Assembly: GCA_031769625.1 (NCBI GenBank)
Contig: JAUIMM010000115.1
Location: 13,686,501 to 13,750,500 of the forward strand
Direction: 5' to 3'
DNA: 64,000 bases
Source: Taudactylus pleione
Taxonomy: Eukaryota; Chordata; Amphibia; Anura; Myobatrachidae
Position 1 is the stretch's first letter. Each line of letters opens with the position of its first letter. Both the position numbers and the translations under genes were made by a program. Below are positions 1 to 12,935 of the stretch, piece after piece. The notes beneath the pieces are model-generated. The model saw only the letters and a list, made by a program, of their open reading frames with translations. It did no database searches and was not told the origin of the DNA.

Positions 1-386
1 GAAATATATATGAATAGTTTGAAAAAACAGTGCACCGATTATTTAAATGTATGTGGGATAGAATGTACTCTGGCATAAAATGTGCTTCAATTTAAAATTG
101 TGGGCTTTGTCTCTTGTGTTACTCGACAGAACATTTCCAAAAATCTGAATGAATTTTTATTAAAAAAAAATATTGCTTACACGATTGCAATATAATTAAA
201 ATATCGTCTGTAGGACATATATGTATTTTAGATTTTGTATCTAAAGTCGGTTCATCTGTCATGGGTACTTGCTTGAAAGCAATTCGTGCTTGTGAACCAG
301 AACACAGTAAGATGTCTGTAAAAGTAAAAAAAAAAACATGCATGTGAAATATAATTATTTTTTAATTACGGTAATTTGTGTGTAAT

Positions 387-461
387 GTGTTTGTGTGTGT
401 GTATATGTATGTATGTATGTATATATATATATATATATGTATTATATATATGTATATATAT
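387..461. repeat. TG/TGTA/TA microsatellite
   Basis: A run of GT dinucleotides passes into TATG tetranucleotides and then into a TA tract. It is a simple repeat. Confidence 0.9.
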
Positions 462-574
462 TTAATTGAAGTGTTTTATCTTTACAAAATGATAATTGTT
501 CCGAATCGATAAAAGGTTCTTTTTTATAAATGAGCTGTGGTGGTGGATCTCCAAATAAATAGATGCCCTTAGCA

Positions 575-588
575 ATATATATAGATAT

Positions 589-659
<71 letters not shown>

Positions 660-660
660 T
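575..660. repeat. GATA tetranucleotide microsatellite
   Basis: About 17 nearly perfect GATA/TAGA units occur in a row, after a short TA-rich lead-in. A reading frame of repeated serine, isoleucine, tyrosine and leucine codons on the - strand is an artefact of this repeat. Confidence 0.95.
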
Positions 661-3600
661 ACACCTAACTGCTGGAGACAGGCCGTGTAAATTGCACAAA
701 TAGTGCCCGGGGATTATGAGGCATTGCCCGGATATAAATTCAGTCACCTCACTGCGACAGCGGGTAGTGGAAAGTGCTGCACTTGGCACATCTCTGTAAC
801 CCTGTGGTAAATGGGCCCCACTGACAGAAGCTCTTACATTGATACAACAATGCACCCCTCCGTTGCCGTTAAGGGAACCTGTTTTCCTTTTGCCACACGG
901 CCTTGGACATTCTTAGTGAACAGCTGACTGAAAAGAAAAAATTTAATTAGCACTTCCAGTAAGAAAAAAAATGTATACAGATAAAGACACAATTAAGACA
1001 GCCTGGGTGCTTAACAACGTACAGTCTCACAGAATAATCCCAGCTAATGAGCACAGGGACAATAAAGTGAGAAAAAATAGCTGTTTATTAAGTGCAGGTA
1101 GCTGATGTGCGGTGAAAGGGAGATGGAATCGTCCCTCAGTTGATCTGTTCAATCCATGCACCCTTGTGACTTTGATCTGAGGCGTTAAAATTGACTTTAC
1201 ACCAGTAATGACATTAGCGACTATACATGCAGACATCAACACATTTGAGAGTGCTTGCTAATTGCACAAAAGGAGCAGTGCCTGGGACCTGAGAGCAGCA
1301 TTATCAGAGTACTGTGGCTCAGGGCACTTCTTCCGTTTCTTATGGTGTGTAATATACTCTATTATAATTTGCTAAAGGATGTGGACTTGTTTGCTTATAT
1401 TCATACGTACACATAAAGGCAAATTATTTATCTGGGTGAAATTACTGTTTTTTAAATGGGACATAACACACAAAATCCATTATTATATAAATATGGATTA
1501 CATTCCCTTTATAGATATTCTTATGTATATCTCGGTGAATCTGATCTCTGTAAATACATTTTGTTAGTAGAGGAAATCCTAGAATTGGATATTAAACTTA
1601 CATGGAGCGCTTTGTGTGTTTGGTCCTGAGAACTAATGTATTATGATGTTTACTGGACGTTGTATTATCACGGATTGTTGTAATTATTAGTGTGTTTTGT
1701 TGATGCTACAAAATATAGTAATTATTTGGCGCATTCATTGCTTGATTTGCACAAGGGTACTGCTTTAGAGGATATATTTGTCACTATATAGATAGTATAC
1801 CCAAACAGACATGATTATATTCATATTTTCTGCCCTAATTCTAATGCAAAATATGTAGGTAGATAAATGATATAGGGGGCGTCCCTTTCCCTGCAGTCTT
1901 AGAACAATAAAAAGAGGAGCATTGGTTTATTTTCTTAGAAATGTTGTAGCTCAGCTGGCACATTTCTTCAGTGTATGGATCAGTGTATGGCACGGATCTT
2001 CAGTGCCAGTTTGACTCTTTTAGCTGCAAAGGGTATGGGTGCAGCTAAAGCAATGACATATCTGCCATTCAGATGCAATCTGAAGCTGCATTTACTCTTT
2101 TGCCTCTATGTGCCTAATAAATGAGCTATTAGCAGGAAAAGTGTCTGATCCATGAAAGATCTTCGTTTTGCATTTAGCAAGTTTTAAAAAAATGTCTGAA
2201 AAGATGAAGTCCAGTGTACTAGTATGCTACATAAAGTTGGGCATGCGCATAACTGATACGGCACATTTAATAGAAGTCTTTCTGTGGATAATACTCCATC
2301 ATGATGTGTGAGCATTGGTGTTTATCTATAGGGATTGTTTGTTTGTGTTGCATACATATTCATGGACTGCTGATTTGTTGGTCTAAGGCTGATGGTTGCA
2401 TAGGTGCATTGTGCCATCCACACACAGTCATCGTCACATACTATCATCTAGTGATGGCAATAGCCAGACTTCAGCAACACAAGCAGTGTAAGAGGGAGGG
2501 GCTGTATTTTCCCTACACTATCTCACACATAGGAAAAGGGTGTCACCTTCACCCTGATATCTGCTTTTTCATTTTGCCTTGACACGTTTAGGTGTTTATT
2601 TCAAGACTTATATATCCACGTTTTAATTATTAGAATGATTTTACAGCTAACATTTCTCTCTGTCTTGGACGTACAGTTCTGATGGCTGCATAATTTGGCT
2701 GCAAATTTGGACTCATAAACTAGCGCCTAATTTACTACACGATCGCTTTAGCAATTGAACACCTTGGCTTTATTTATTGATCAGTTGTGTGGCACCAGGA
2801 TGGCCTGTAAACTTAGATTAATGACCTACTTACAGTGAACCACTGACACCTTGCACTGTAATAAGGGAGTTTAATCAAAGTAACACTAGTTCTAAGTACA
2901 TTTAATGAATCACCAGTTCTTGTAAGCTTTATAAAATCGTGATACTTTAGGAAAAAACTAGATTAAGGCTTGTACATACATTGTGCAGAGTGTATATAAT
3001 GTATGTACACTATGTGTACACTGCAGACCATGAACAGAATCACCATATCATACCAGATTGTTTTTAGGTGTACTGTACTGTGAGTTGGAGTCTGCTAGAG
3101 CAGAGGATAAAAGGAATGTGGTAATCTGTGCATGCATTTTTAATGATAGCTGCCTGGATGCATTTGCAAGAGAAAGGAAAACAAAACCTAGAATTTAATG
3201 TCGGTATTTTGCTGTTGTGATATATACACAGAAACATTACATCTTCATCAAAATGTTCATTGTGCATTTGACTTTGGGTTTTCTCTAGTGTTAAATAAAC
3301 GCAGGTACTAATGACCTGGAAGTGTTGTATATCCAAGAAGAGTGCACCAATTCCTTTCCTTACACACACAGATTCCACAGCATAGCCTGCATCTAAAAAG
3401 AGTACCCCGCCCCCCTGAAAGATGGCTCACTGTCTGATCACTGCAGCATCTATTGTATAATCCAAGATTCTCTATGTCAAATCTAAGGGAATGTTTATGT
3501 GTAATATTTGTTATAACTCTTAATACTATAGTCTGAAAAGTGCGACGTGGGGAGTATTAAGGTTTCATCGCAGAGAAACATTCTGCAAAATAGATTTAAT

Positions 3601-4243
3601 TTCCCCCACCTTTACAGTTATTTAATTTTGAAGACAATGTTTTATTCATGCCTGGTGTGTTGTGAGGAATTATATTTAATTCCTGTTTAAAGAGTCTCGG
3701 AAACATTTTTATTACTAGTATTATATTTGTGTAGACAAAAGGAGAATAATTTACACTATAAAGAACTACTGTGCACTTTACCGCTTTGTTACCTAAATTA
3801 TTACTTATATTATGCCTCTATATATCGGTTTCCATACAGTGCAGAGAATATCTGATGTACACAAAGATAATTAACACATATTGGAAATTGGGCACTTTCT
3901 TGCTTAAATTAGAATTCATTATTTTCAGTGAAATGTGTGGCCATGTGGCATGCGGCAATTTGCCCAAATATCAATACAATTGTCCTAAACTTGAAAGTAC
4001 ATGCCATGGCCAAAATTAACTTTGGGACATGGAATTGAACGAAAAAAGTTCAAATCATATCTATAAAGGACAGTGTTCCCCGAATTGGTCATGGATTAGG
4101 AAATGCAAATACTGTAGTTTGTTTTCTGTACGCTCTCAAGACAAGCTGAATGATCCAGTATATATGTGGCCGGGTCATTAAGTGTAAGCTCGGTGCTCAG
4201 CGTGGAGCTGTCCTGCTGACGTGGTGCTGATCTCTGTCCCCAG

Positions 4244-4388
4244 CATACCTGCTGCAGGCGGTGAGGGCGACAGGCAAGTGCGATGCGGTCTTTAAGGGCT
4301 TCTCCAACTGTATGCTCGCGATGGGCGATAAAATGGAAACCTATTCGCAAGGCATGGACGAAGAGAAAAACCTCAACACCATTTGCAC
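4244..4388 (+). CDS. nrn1: Neuritin family, coding exon 2
   Basis: This is the internal exon of a neuritin (NRN1/cpg15) gene. Neuritin is a small GPI-anchored extracellular protein that promotes neurite growth and synapse maturation. The exon is bounded by a CCCCAG acceptor at 4238-4243 and a GTAAGT donor at 4389. It starts with the last two bases of a split alanine codon and ends with two bases of a threonine codon, so the flanking introns are phase 1 and phase 2. The translation runs from the end of the signal peptide (AYLLQAVRA) into the mature start [15 protein letters not shown] and on to NLNTICT. The conserved cysteines and the CDAVFKGF block match NRN1 more closely than NRN1L. Substitutions such as [18 protein letters not shown] show it is a diverged orthologue or a paralogue. 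The 145-bp length and both junction phases join cleanly to the exon at 6806. Confidence 0.93.
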
Positions 4389-4506
4389 GTAAGTTCCCAA
4401 TGTTAGCTTGATCCTTTCTTTTTTTTATTTACGAATTATGATTTTTGTGTACCATTCACCTTGAAGCACCGCCCCCAATCAGACGCTGAAGTTGAGAAAA
4501 GTCAGA

Positions 4507-4507
<1 letters not shown>

Positions 4508-4549
<42 letters not shown>
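4508..4549. repeat. CT microsatellite in neuritin intron 2
   Basis: About 20 CT units with one interruption near the end. It immediately precedes the duplicated segment at 4564. The paralogous segment at 21090 is also preceded by a CT-rich tract. Confidence 0.9.
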
Positions 4550-4563
4550 ATTACAGTCACTGG

Positions 4564-4678
4564 CAGGTTACAAATCATTAGAATATATTTCTATAAATAC
4601 AAATCAATAATGAATAACGTTTGGGCGTTACTGTTTGTGCAGTAGGTTTAATTATTTCCAAAAAGTTTTACTCTAATG
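4564..4678 (+). repeat. Intronic segment with a second copy at 21090
   Basis: The segment starts CAGGTTACA and ends near TTTTACTCTAAT. It aligns with 21090-21205 in the same orientation, with roughly 85-90% identity by eye and only small differences. Shared stretches include GAATATATTTCTATAA and GTTTGTGCAGTAGGTTTAAT. Similarity stops sharply on the right. It could be an interspersed repeat, a conserved non-coding element or the relic of a local duplication. Confidence 0.8.
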
Positions 4679-6475
4679 CATTTGTGGTGGTTATATGAAG
4701 GTAATATAAATGTAAATAAAGAACAGTACACAGTTTATTTTCCTCATTTTAGATTGCTGTAACTGCGATTCTATTTGCATACAGTGTGTAACCAGACAAG
4801 ATAGTACCTGAATGCAAAATGTCCCTTTTTACTGCGCCTGTATGGCCAAATTTTGAATTACATTTAAGCATAAATGATACAGTTCAAATTCGAAGACACT
4901 TGCACTCACAGCACATACAATACAATTAACATATTACACATTCTCCTCTTAGGGATTTTCAGGGCTACTCCTGAGTAGATTAGCTAAAATTGACAATTGC
5001 TAGTACAGTATGTTTCCTTTATGACTGGGAAGAAGGTTGAGTCCCTTCAGAAATCGTAGAGGCTAATCATGCAATCATTAGTTCTGAATTAAAGTTACAA
5101 ATAAAAACAACGATTACACGTGTGTAAATGAGAGGTAAATACATAACAAAACTCAAAGTAAATTATTGTACTTCTTTAAAATGCGTTATACAGGTAATAT
5201 GTGTATTTAGTAAAAAGTACTGTGATTCAATGCAGCTAAATAAATGTTAAACGTACATAAGATAGACAAGCTAGAGTTGTTTTCATGAACACTGTATAAA
5301 AATACATTAATACAATTTTAAAAAATAATTTTCTCATGAGATTATCATTGCTGGTCGTTGCTCACTTGACATAATCGAGGGACCAAAATACTTCATTTTT
5401 CAACATCTAGTTTATGTATATTACCATTCTTTTTGAAAAACTATGTAATAAGACCTAAACTGTGTTAATATATTGGTGCAACATGAGTTCAAGGCATTGA
5501 TAATGTTTTCTTTCATTTGTATTTGACTATGGAAAGTAATTTATGGAAGATCTAGTTTTCCAGTGGGAAATGCAATTACAGCGGATATATTGTAACAGGG
5601 ACACTTTAAGCTTTCCTAGCATCTCAACATCTCATTATTTATTACAAATATAGCAGAACTATAGTTTACAACAGGCTTGGAGTGCTCATAAATTAGATTC
5701 TGTGGGGCTACTTTACAAGAAAACACAGGCGCCTGTCTAGATCATAGCATTGAAGGAAATAGCATACAGACAGGCAAATAAACACACTTATATGCAGGAA
5801 GGAGAGAAAGGAAGAGAGGGGAGGGAAAACATCGGTGAGATTAAAGATCTAAAGATAAAGGGATGCACGGGGTCAGAGATCTATTTTAAAACTCTTACCC
5901 AGTGGGAATACATGCATGCATATCATTGACTCCTTGAGATATATTGGTTTTGGAACATAATTCTACAGCAGTGCAATTTGATCTAAGCTGATAAATCACA
6001 ATTGATAGGAATGGCACGTGCCTAAAAAAGAGATGCTGAAAATGCCAGGTGCTGTGACTCTCCTGCCATCACAAGGGGGTATTTGCTAAACAATCGATAT
6101 GGTATAGTTGGTAATCGCGGAAGAGCATGAGGACCACTAATCGAGGGCTTTTATTTCTACATAAATCAGATGAGCAATGACATATAAGATAAATATATTT
6201 TCTTCTTATAGTAATTCGTGTATTTGTGAATAAGCGATGATTTCATAGAGATTTATGATCAGATAAGATTTTTATTGCACTCAAATTAAAACTGATTTGT
6301 AACTTGGTTTCGCAAACACATAGTTTGAGATGTGCAATTACCATTTGACGTCCCCTGTGCTTTAAATGTTTTTATTGTAAATGACAAATAGAGCTATAAA
6401 AACCATGACATGAATTAAGATATACTACTTATTTCCAAATGCCACCATGCTTATTACAGAATGATTTCATAAACA

Positions 6476-6536
6476 TATTTATATATACATATATATTTAT
6501 ATATATATCTATATATATCTATATATATCTATATCT

Positions 6537-6611
<75 letters not shown>
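6476..6611. repeat. TA microsatellite near neuritin exon 3
   Basis: A long compound TA/TATC tract, about 130 bp, ends about 195 bp upstream of the exon 3 acceptor. It is long enough to vary in length between individuals. Confidence 0.95.
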
Positions 6612-6612
<1 letters not shown>

Positions 6613-6805
6613 CCTTTCTAACTTTCTTTCACATTATCCTACATGATAGCCTCTAGTCAAATTGTACTGCTTAAATTACGATATTATACCAAACTTATAT
6701 ATTTTATTATTGTAGCCACTCAGTGCATGCCATAGGACACACAGAGTGTGAGTAGCTGGAGGACACCATTAAACTAATAGTGTCCATTCATTATTTTTCA
6801 TCTAG

Positions 6806-7040
6806 ATACTGGAATGAGTTTCATATCTGTGCTGTCACCGTACTCGCAGATTGTCATGAAGGGGCAACAGACATGTGGGAGAAACTGAAAAAGGATTCCA
6901 AAAAACTCAACATTGAAGGCAGCTTGTTCCAAATGTGTGGTGGGTCTAATGGATCAGCCAGCCCACGACCTGTTCATCCAGCCATCCTGCCTTTGCTCAT
7001 GGTGTCTCTATATGCTCTACTTACCTGGATCTTCTTCTAG
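6806..7040 (+). CDS. nrn1: Neuritin family, last coding exon
   Basis: This exon follows a TCTAG acceptor and completes the split threonine codon of exon 2. It encodes YWNEFHICAVTVLADCHEG, then a helical region (MWEKLKKDSKKLNIEGSLF), the cysteine of QMCGGSNG, and a hydrophobic tail LLMVSLYALLTWIFF before a TAG stop. This is the known neuritin layout: conserved cysteines, then a small-residue GPI-attachment region (GGSNGSA), then a C-terminal hydrophobic signal that is removed on anchoring. Total length with exon 2 and a typical first exon would be about 140-145 residues, normal for the family. The tail differs from mammalian NRN1 in detail (SPRPVHPAILPLL) but keeps its hydrophobic character. 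The gene looks intact in the part visible. Confidence 0.94.
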
Positions 7041-8274
7041 TAGACCCAAAGCTTCGGGAATCCGCACTCAGTCTCGCCACCTGCTGGATTTCTAGAGGAA
7101 ATACCTATCCGTTGTCCGGGGACGTTGTGTTCTCTATGACGTTCAAAAATAACCTTCTAGGATTGTGGGAAAAGAAAAATAATGTTCTTTAATTTGCGTT
7201 TTGTTTGCCAAATGTTACCAAACAGTGAGCAACAACAGCCAAAACCGGACCTCAGCTTTACATCTTCACACAGCAAAATAGAAACCGCGAGCCCTATATT
7301 TCTTTGCAAAAGAAACTCAGGAAAGGCCCTCGGCCAACCAGTAATAATAATAATAATAATAATAACAACAACAATAATAATAATAATACGAGGCAGAAAC
7401 GGAAATGGGCTAATCGTTGAATAAACCACAACATGCCGAATACAAGCCAAGGTACCTGTCGCACATGGAAGATGTGCTGTAGATGTTCACTTGTGAAACA
7501 TATGGTCAAATCACAATCTAATATTCACCATAACCCCCTCCACAGAATGATGTTTCCTCATTACAATGCAATGATGTAACCAAGGAAAGGACAGCTCTAC
7601 CTGCAGCAATGATAAGTTGTATCTATCCAGGAGAACACTGATACGTTCGTAACACAGTGAATGGCTGAATGCGTTACCGATGGGGCAAGTATGATGTATG
7701 GACTGCTGAGGAAGTGTAGCTTTACCTGCTGTTGCCAAGATATATTTCAAAGTTCACTGCCTTTATTTATTTTTTCCTTGATTTAGGTGTTACACATATT
7801 ATTACGTATCCTACAGTGTGAACCACAAACGGCGGAGTAAATGTATAATCGTACAAATAGTTATAAAATACAAGATTTTGACAGAAAAAAGAGAGCCTTG
7901 ATTTTAAAATAAATAAATAAATAAATGTAATTTAAAATAAAGTTTATTATAAACCCAAATCAGCAAAAAAAATATTTGCTACAAAGTATAGTATGAGATA
8001 TTAAATAAAATTATTGTTTCAAAAATGTCTCCATTATTATAATTGCATATTTTCTATAAAAAAAATATATTTTTTATTTTATTTTTTAAGAAAATTGTTA
8101 ATATTTGTTGTATGTTAGTAAAGAATACTTACATAGATATTATGAATACAGTAGCTGCTCGCATAATGCTGTACCAGAGAGGGGGGAAAAAGGGGGTATA
8201 AAGGTATAGAGCGGAGAAAGAGGGAGGGTGACAGAGTGCTAAGGGGAAGAGAGTCTTAGCAAAATTGGAGAGGT
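7041..8274 (+). other. Neuritin 3' UTR and downstream flank
   Basis: The 3' UTR starts at 7041. A candidate AATAAA polyadenylation signal lies at 7420-7425, and others lie in an A-rich stretch around 7905-7935. The true end cannot be decided by eye. An AAT trinucleotide repeat occupies about 7342-7387 within the putative UTR. No other gene is visible. Confidence 0.5.
7342..7387. repeat. AAT trinucleotide repeat
   Basis: TAA/AAT units with a short AAC interruption, probably inside the neuritin 3' UTR. The poly-leucine and poly-isoleucine frames here are artefacts. Confidence 0.9.
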
Positions 8275-8424
8275 GAGGGGACAGAGACAGAGAGAAGGTG
8301 TGGAGGAAAGAGACAGAGAGAAGGTGTGGAGGAAAGAGACAGAGAGAAGGTGTGGAGGACAGAGACAGAGAGAAGGTGTGGAGGAAAGAGACAGAGAGAA
8401 GGTGTGGAGGACAGAGACAGCGAG
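8275..8424. repeat. 26-bp purine-rich minisatellite
   Basis: About five or six copies of a 26-bp unit built around GACAGAGAGAAGGTGTGGAG follow one another, differing mainly at AAG versus ACA near the junctions. The + strand is almost pure purine. The open frames across it (Arg/Glu-rich on one strand, Ser/Leu/Pro-rich on the other) come from the repeat. Confidence 0.92.
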
Positions 8425-9840
8425 GTTGAAAAACGGATGGGAGGGAGGGTATAAGAATAACAGGGAGAGTGCGGGGAAAATAGCTTTTGTTGAACAAAAG
8501 GTCACCACTATTAAGACTGCAAAGGTGCAGGAGAATACTGCCTGTTCTCCAGATCAGATGAGTCGTTTCATAATTAATAAGGCACCTCAGCTGAATTTGT
8601 GAGGAGACTAGCACTATTGATTTAACAGAGGAAAATGCTCTAACCTTTTCTGTTTAGAGGCTCTTGATGTCTAGGGGAAGTATACTTGTGTATACACATG
8701 AAAGCACCAACACAAACCTTTGTGAGTTTAACCAGTAAGAGCCAGCACAAGACAGAGGGAAACAACAACATGCCATTTGATCCTTTACAATGTACTTTAT
8801 GTCCATTAACTACATTTTTCTTTCCATTCACTCAACAAATAAATCCCATCTCTTTTTTTTTAATAATGCCATGTGTATGTACTCAAAAGGAAACTAGCAT
8901 ACTATACATCAAGTACAAGAGGATTATTTCATGCTGCAACTCCCTGGAGGCTCCTGGTCCATAAATGCACTATAACAAAGGCAGGCATCTCTTTTGGAAG
9001 CTAAAGATGACACTGTCGGTAAGATGAAGATCATACACACAAATACCTGTATTGTTCTGCACTATCCACGATAGTAGATAAGGATCCATCTATTTCAGTA
9101 CTCTGATATTTATATGTGACCTTTAAATGTATTGTATAACTTTGGTACATTCAGAGCAAGCAGGTTCTCAATAAGAATGAAATCATGAGCTAACCGATGT
9201 TAATTTGTCCTTAGATTCATTTATGGTATATTAGATGTTATTATGGTAGCATTGCTCGATACCAGCATTAAAGGCTGAGAGAGAGAAAGACGCTCATGTG
9301 ATTTCAAATTCCCTCTGCTTCTGCATTAATGATATCCTTGTATCTAAATATAGCTCACTTATTTAAGGCACACCATGAGCAGCAAAACCGCATGAATATG
9401 TTCCACCTTACATTGAACAAATGAAGGGTGCAATGCTTATTCTTTCACAACCGGGTGTACCATGTTTCGATTTTAATGTCAGTCTAGTTAGCATTTAAAA
9501 AAATATGTTCAATGAAAAATAAATTCTCCTGGGAAATCTTGTCTCACTGTTATAATGCAGATGTGACTCTCATTACCAGGCGACTGTTCATGCACAGACC
9601 AAGCCACAGGCAGAATGCAGAGTCACAGGGAAGTCTCTACACGCTACAGTCACCTTTTTATAATCAGATTACACATATATAAGAAGCAGTTATCTCATTA
9701 CAGTCATATAACATTTCTGCAGATTGACTAAGCGAAGTTGTAATGGATGCACATTTTTTAAATTGGATAAAATATTTTTAGTTACAATTTTAATGTATAA
9801 CAACAGGGTATTTCGACACGTATATGTGTATATGTGTGTT

Positions 9841-9883
<43 letters not shown>

Positions 9884-10082
9884 AAATCCCATGTTGTGCG
9901 TACAAAATTATGTAGGACTAATAGTAGTAAATAATTGCGTTACATTTATTAAAGGAGACAAATAATAGTTGAATAGAACGTATCTAGCGTCTGACAGTAA
10001 TTTAGTAACTTCCATATTATATATATGTTGCCATATTCTCTCCATGCGTTTTTGTATTGATTAGTGTTGAATTTAAATCATG
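8425..10082. other. Unannotated AT-rich stretch
   Basis: No exon, RNA gene or transposon ends were recognised. It holds a TA microsatellite at about 9846-9882. Its last ~25 bp (about 10057-10082, around TTAGTGTTGAATTTAAATCA) reappears inside the satellite array that follows. Confidence 0.5.
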
Positions 10083-10744
10083 TTACAAGGTATGATAGCT
10101 GTGCAAGGTGTGATAGCTGTGTAAGATATATGTGTAAGGTATGATATGTGTAAGGTGTGATAGCTGTGCAAGGTATGATAGCTATGTAAGGTATGATATG
10201 TGTAAGGCATGATATGTGTATGGTGTGATAGCTGTGCAAGGTATGACAGCTGTGCAAGGTACGATAGCTATGCAAGGTACAATAGCTGTGCAAGGTACGA
10301 TAGCTGTTCAAGGTACGACAGCTGTGATAACTGAATATTTATGATAGCTGTGTAAGCTATAATAACTCTGTAAGGTATGATAGCTGTGTAAGGTATGATA
10401 GCTCTGCAAGGTGTGATAGCTGTGTGAGGTATGATAGCTGTGCAAGGTACAATAGCTGTGCAAGGTACAATAGCTGTGCAAGGTACGATAGCTGTTCAAG
10501 GTACGATAGCTGTGATAACTGAATATTTATGATAGCTGTGTAAGCTATAATAACTCTGTAAGGTATGATAGCTGTGTAAGGTATGATAGCTGTGCAAGGT
10601 GTGATAGCTGTGTGAGGTATGATATGTGTAAGGTATGATATGTGTAAGGTGTGATAGCTGTGCAAGGCATGATAGCTGTGTAAGGTATGATAGCTGTGCA
10701 ACGTGTGATAGCTGTGTAAGGTATGATATGTGTAAGGTATGATA

Positions 10745-12935
10745 TTGATTAGTGTTGAATTTAAATCAGGTTTCAAGGTATGATAGCTGTGCAAGGTGTG
10801 ATAGCTGTGTAAGGTATATGTGTAAGGTATGATATGTGTAAGGTGTGATAGCTGTGCAAGGTATCATAGCTGTGCAACGTGTGATAGCTGTGTAAGGTAT
10901 GATATGTGTAAGGCATGATATGTGTAGGGTGTGATAGCTGTGCAAGGTATGATAGCTGTGCAAGGTACGATAGCTGTGCAAGGTACGATAGCTGTGTGAG
11001 GTATGATATGTGTAAGGTATGATATCTGTAAGGTGTGATAGCTGTGCAAGGTTTGATAGCTATGTAAGGTATGATAGCTGTGCAACGTGTGATAGCTGTG
11101 TAAGGTATGATATGTGTATGGTGTGATAGTTGTGTAAGGTATGATAGCTGTGCAAGGTGTGATATGTGTTAGGTGTGATAGCTGTGCAAAGTGTGATAGC
11201 TGTGTAAGATATGATATGTGTAAGGTATGGTATGTGTAAGGTAAGATAGCTGTGCAAGGTATGATAGCTGTGCAAGGTACAATAGCTGTGCAAGGTACAA
11301 TAGCTGTGCAAGGTACAATAGCTGTGCAAGGTACGATAGCTGTTCAAGGTACGATAGCTGTGATAACTGAATATTTATGATAACTGTGTAAGCTATGATA
11401 ACTCTGTAAGGTATGATAGCTGTGTAAGGTATGATAGCTGTGCAAGGTGTGATAGCTGTGTGAGGTAAGATATGTGTAAGGTATGATACGAGTAAGGTGT
11501 GATAGCTGAGCAAGGTATGATAGCTGTGTAAGGTATGATAGCTGTGCAACATGTGAAAGCTGTGTAAGGTATGATATGTGTAAGGTATGATATTGATTAG
11601 TGTTGAATATAAATCAGGTTTCAAGGTACGATAGCTGTGCAAGGTACGATAGCTGTGCAAGGTACGATAGCTGTGCAAGGTGTGATAGCTGTGTGAGGTA
11701 TGATATGTGTAAGGTATGATATGTGTAAGGTGTGATAGCTGTGCAAGGTATCATAGCTGTGCAACGTGTGATAGCAGTGTAAGGTATGATAAGTGTATGG
11801 TGTTATAGCTGTGCAAGGTATGATAGCTGTGCAAGGTACGATAGCTGTGCAAGGTATGATAGTTATGCAAGGTGTGATAGCTGTGCATGGTATAATATGT
11901 GTAAGGTGTGATATTTGTGTAATGTGTGATAGCTGTGCAAAGTGTGATAGCTGTGTAAGTTATGATATGTGTAAAGTATGATAGCTGTGCAAAGGTACAA
12001 TAGCTGTGCAAGGTACAATAGCTGTGCAAGGTACGATACCTGTTCAAGGTATGATAGCTGTGATAACTGAATAAGGTATGATAGCTGTGTAAGCTTTGAT
12101 AACTCTGTAAGGTATGATAGCTGTGCAAGGTGTGACAGTTGTGTAAGGTATGATATGTGTAAGGTATGATAGCTGTGCAAGATATGATAGCTGTGTAAAG
12201 TATGAAAGCTATATAAGGTATGATATGTGTATGGTATGATAGCTGTGCAAGGTATGATAGCTGTGCGAGATATGATAGCTGTGCAAGGTATGATAGCTGT
12301 GCAAGGTATGATAACTGTATAAGATATTATAGCTGTGCAAGGTATGATAGCTGTGTATGGTATGATAGCTGTGTATGGTATGAAAGCTGTGTATGGTATG
12401 ATATGTGTAAGGTATGATAGGTGTGTATGGTATGAAAGCTGTGTAAGGTATGATAGCTGTGTATGGTGTGATAGCTGTGTATGGCATGATAGCTGTGTAT
12501 GGCATGATGGCAATGTGAGGTATGATATGTGTAAGGTATGATATGTGTAAGGTGTGATAGCTGTGCAAGGTATAATAGCTGTGTAAGGTATGATAGCTGT
12601 GCAACGTGTGATAGCTGTATAAGGTATGATAAGTGTAGAGTATGAAAGCTGTGTATGGTATGAAATATGTAAGGTATGATAGTTGTGTATGGTATGAAAG
12701 CTGTGTACGGTATGATAGCTGTGTATGGTATGATAGCTCTGTAAAGTATGATAGCTGTGTATGGCATGATAGCTGTGTGAGGTAAGATATGTGTAAGGTA
12801 TGATATGTGTAAGGTGTGATAGCTGTGCAAGGTATTATAGCTGTGAAAGGTATGATAGCTGTGCAACGTGTGATAGCTGTGTAAGGTATGATATGTGTAA
12901 GGTATGATATTGAATAGTGTTGAATTTAAATCATG
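10745..12935 (+). repeat. Internal copies of the left-flank module
   Basis: The sequence around TTAGTGTTGAATTTAAATCA, unique in the left flank at about 10060-10081, recurs inside the array at about 10749, 11596 and 12914 with a few substitutions (TGAATATAAATC at 11600, TTGAATAGTG at 12910). The internal copies are preceded by GGTATGATAT from the satellite and followed by a CATGTTT/CAGGTTT linker back into it. The spacings, about 0.69, 0.85 and 1.32 kb, mark higher-order duplications that began at the array edge. Confidence 0.85.

Larger units (their letters stand above)
1..4243. other. Non-coding stretch upstream of neuritin exon 2 (probably intron 1)
   Basis: I see no convincing exon here. 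The neuritin first exon should encode a short signal-peptide start and end one base into an alanine codon before a GT donor. I searched for such a start plus donor and did not find it, so this stretch is probably intron 1, although 5' flank cannot be excluded. The DNA is AT-rich and carries two microsatellites, at about 387-461 and 575-660. The short open frames in it have no family resemblance. Confidence 0.5.
4389..6805 (+). other. Neuritin intron 2
   Basis: The intron is about 2.4 kb, has a consensus GTAAGT donor and ends in a TCTAG acceptor after a T-rich tract. It contains a CT microsatellite, a roughly 115-bp segment that recurs at 21090, and a long TA tract about 200 bp before exon 3. 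No other coding signal was seen. Confidence 0.85.

Noticed and set aside
442..855. Serine/isoleucine/tyrosine/leucine repeat protein on the - strand
   Set aside because: Produced by the GATA microsatellite; nothing else in the frame resembles a protein.
1..4243. Neuritin exon 1
   Set aside because: No start codon followed by a signal-peptide-like stretch and a phase-1 GT donor was found.
7157..7509. Poly-leucine and poly-isoleucine frames
   Set aside because: They arise from the AAT trinucleotide repeat.
8129..8614. 161-codon frame and its overlapping + strand partner
   Set aside because: They read through the 26-bp minisatellite and change unit phase; no conserved domain.
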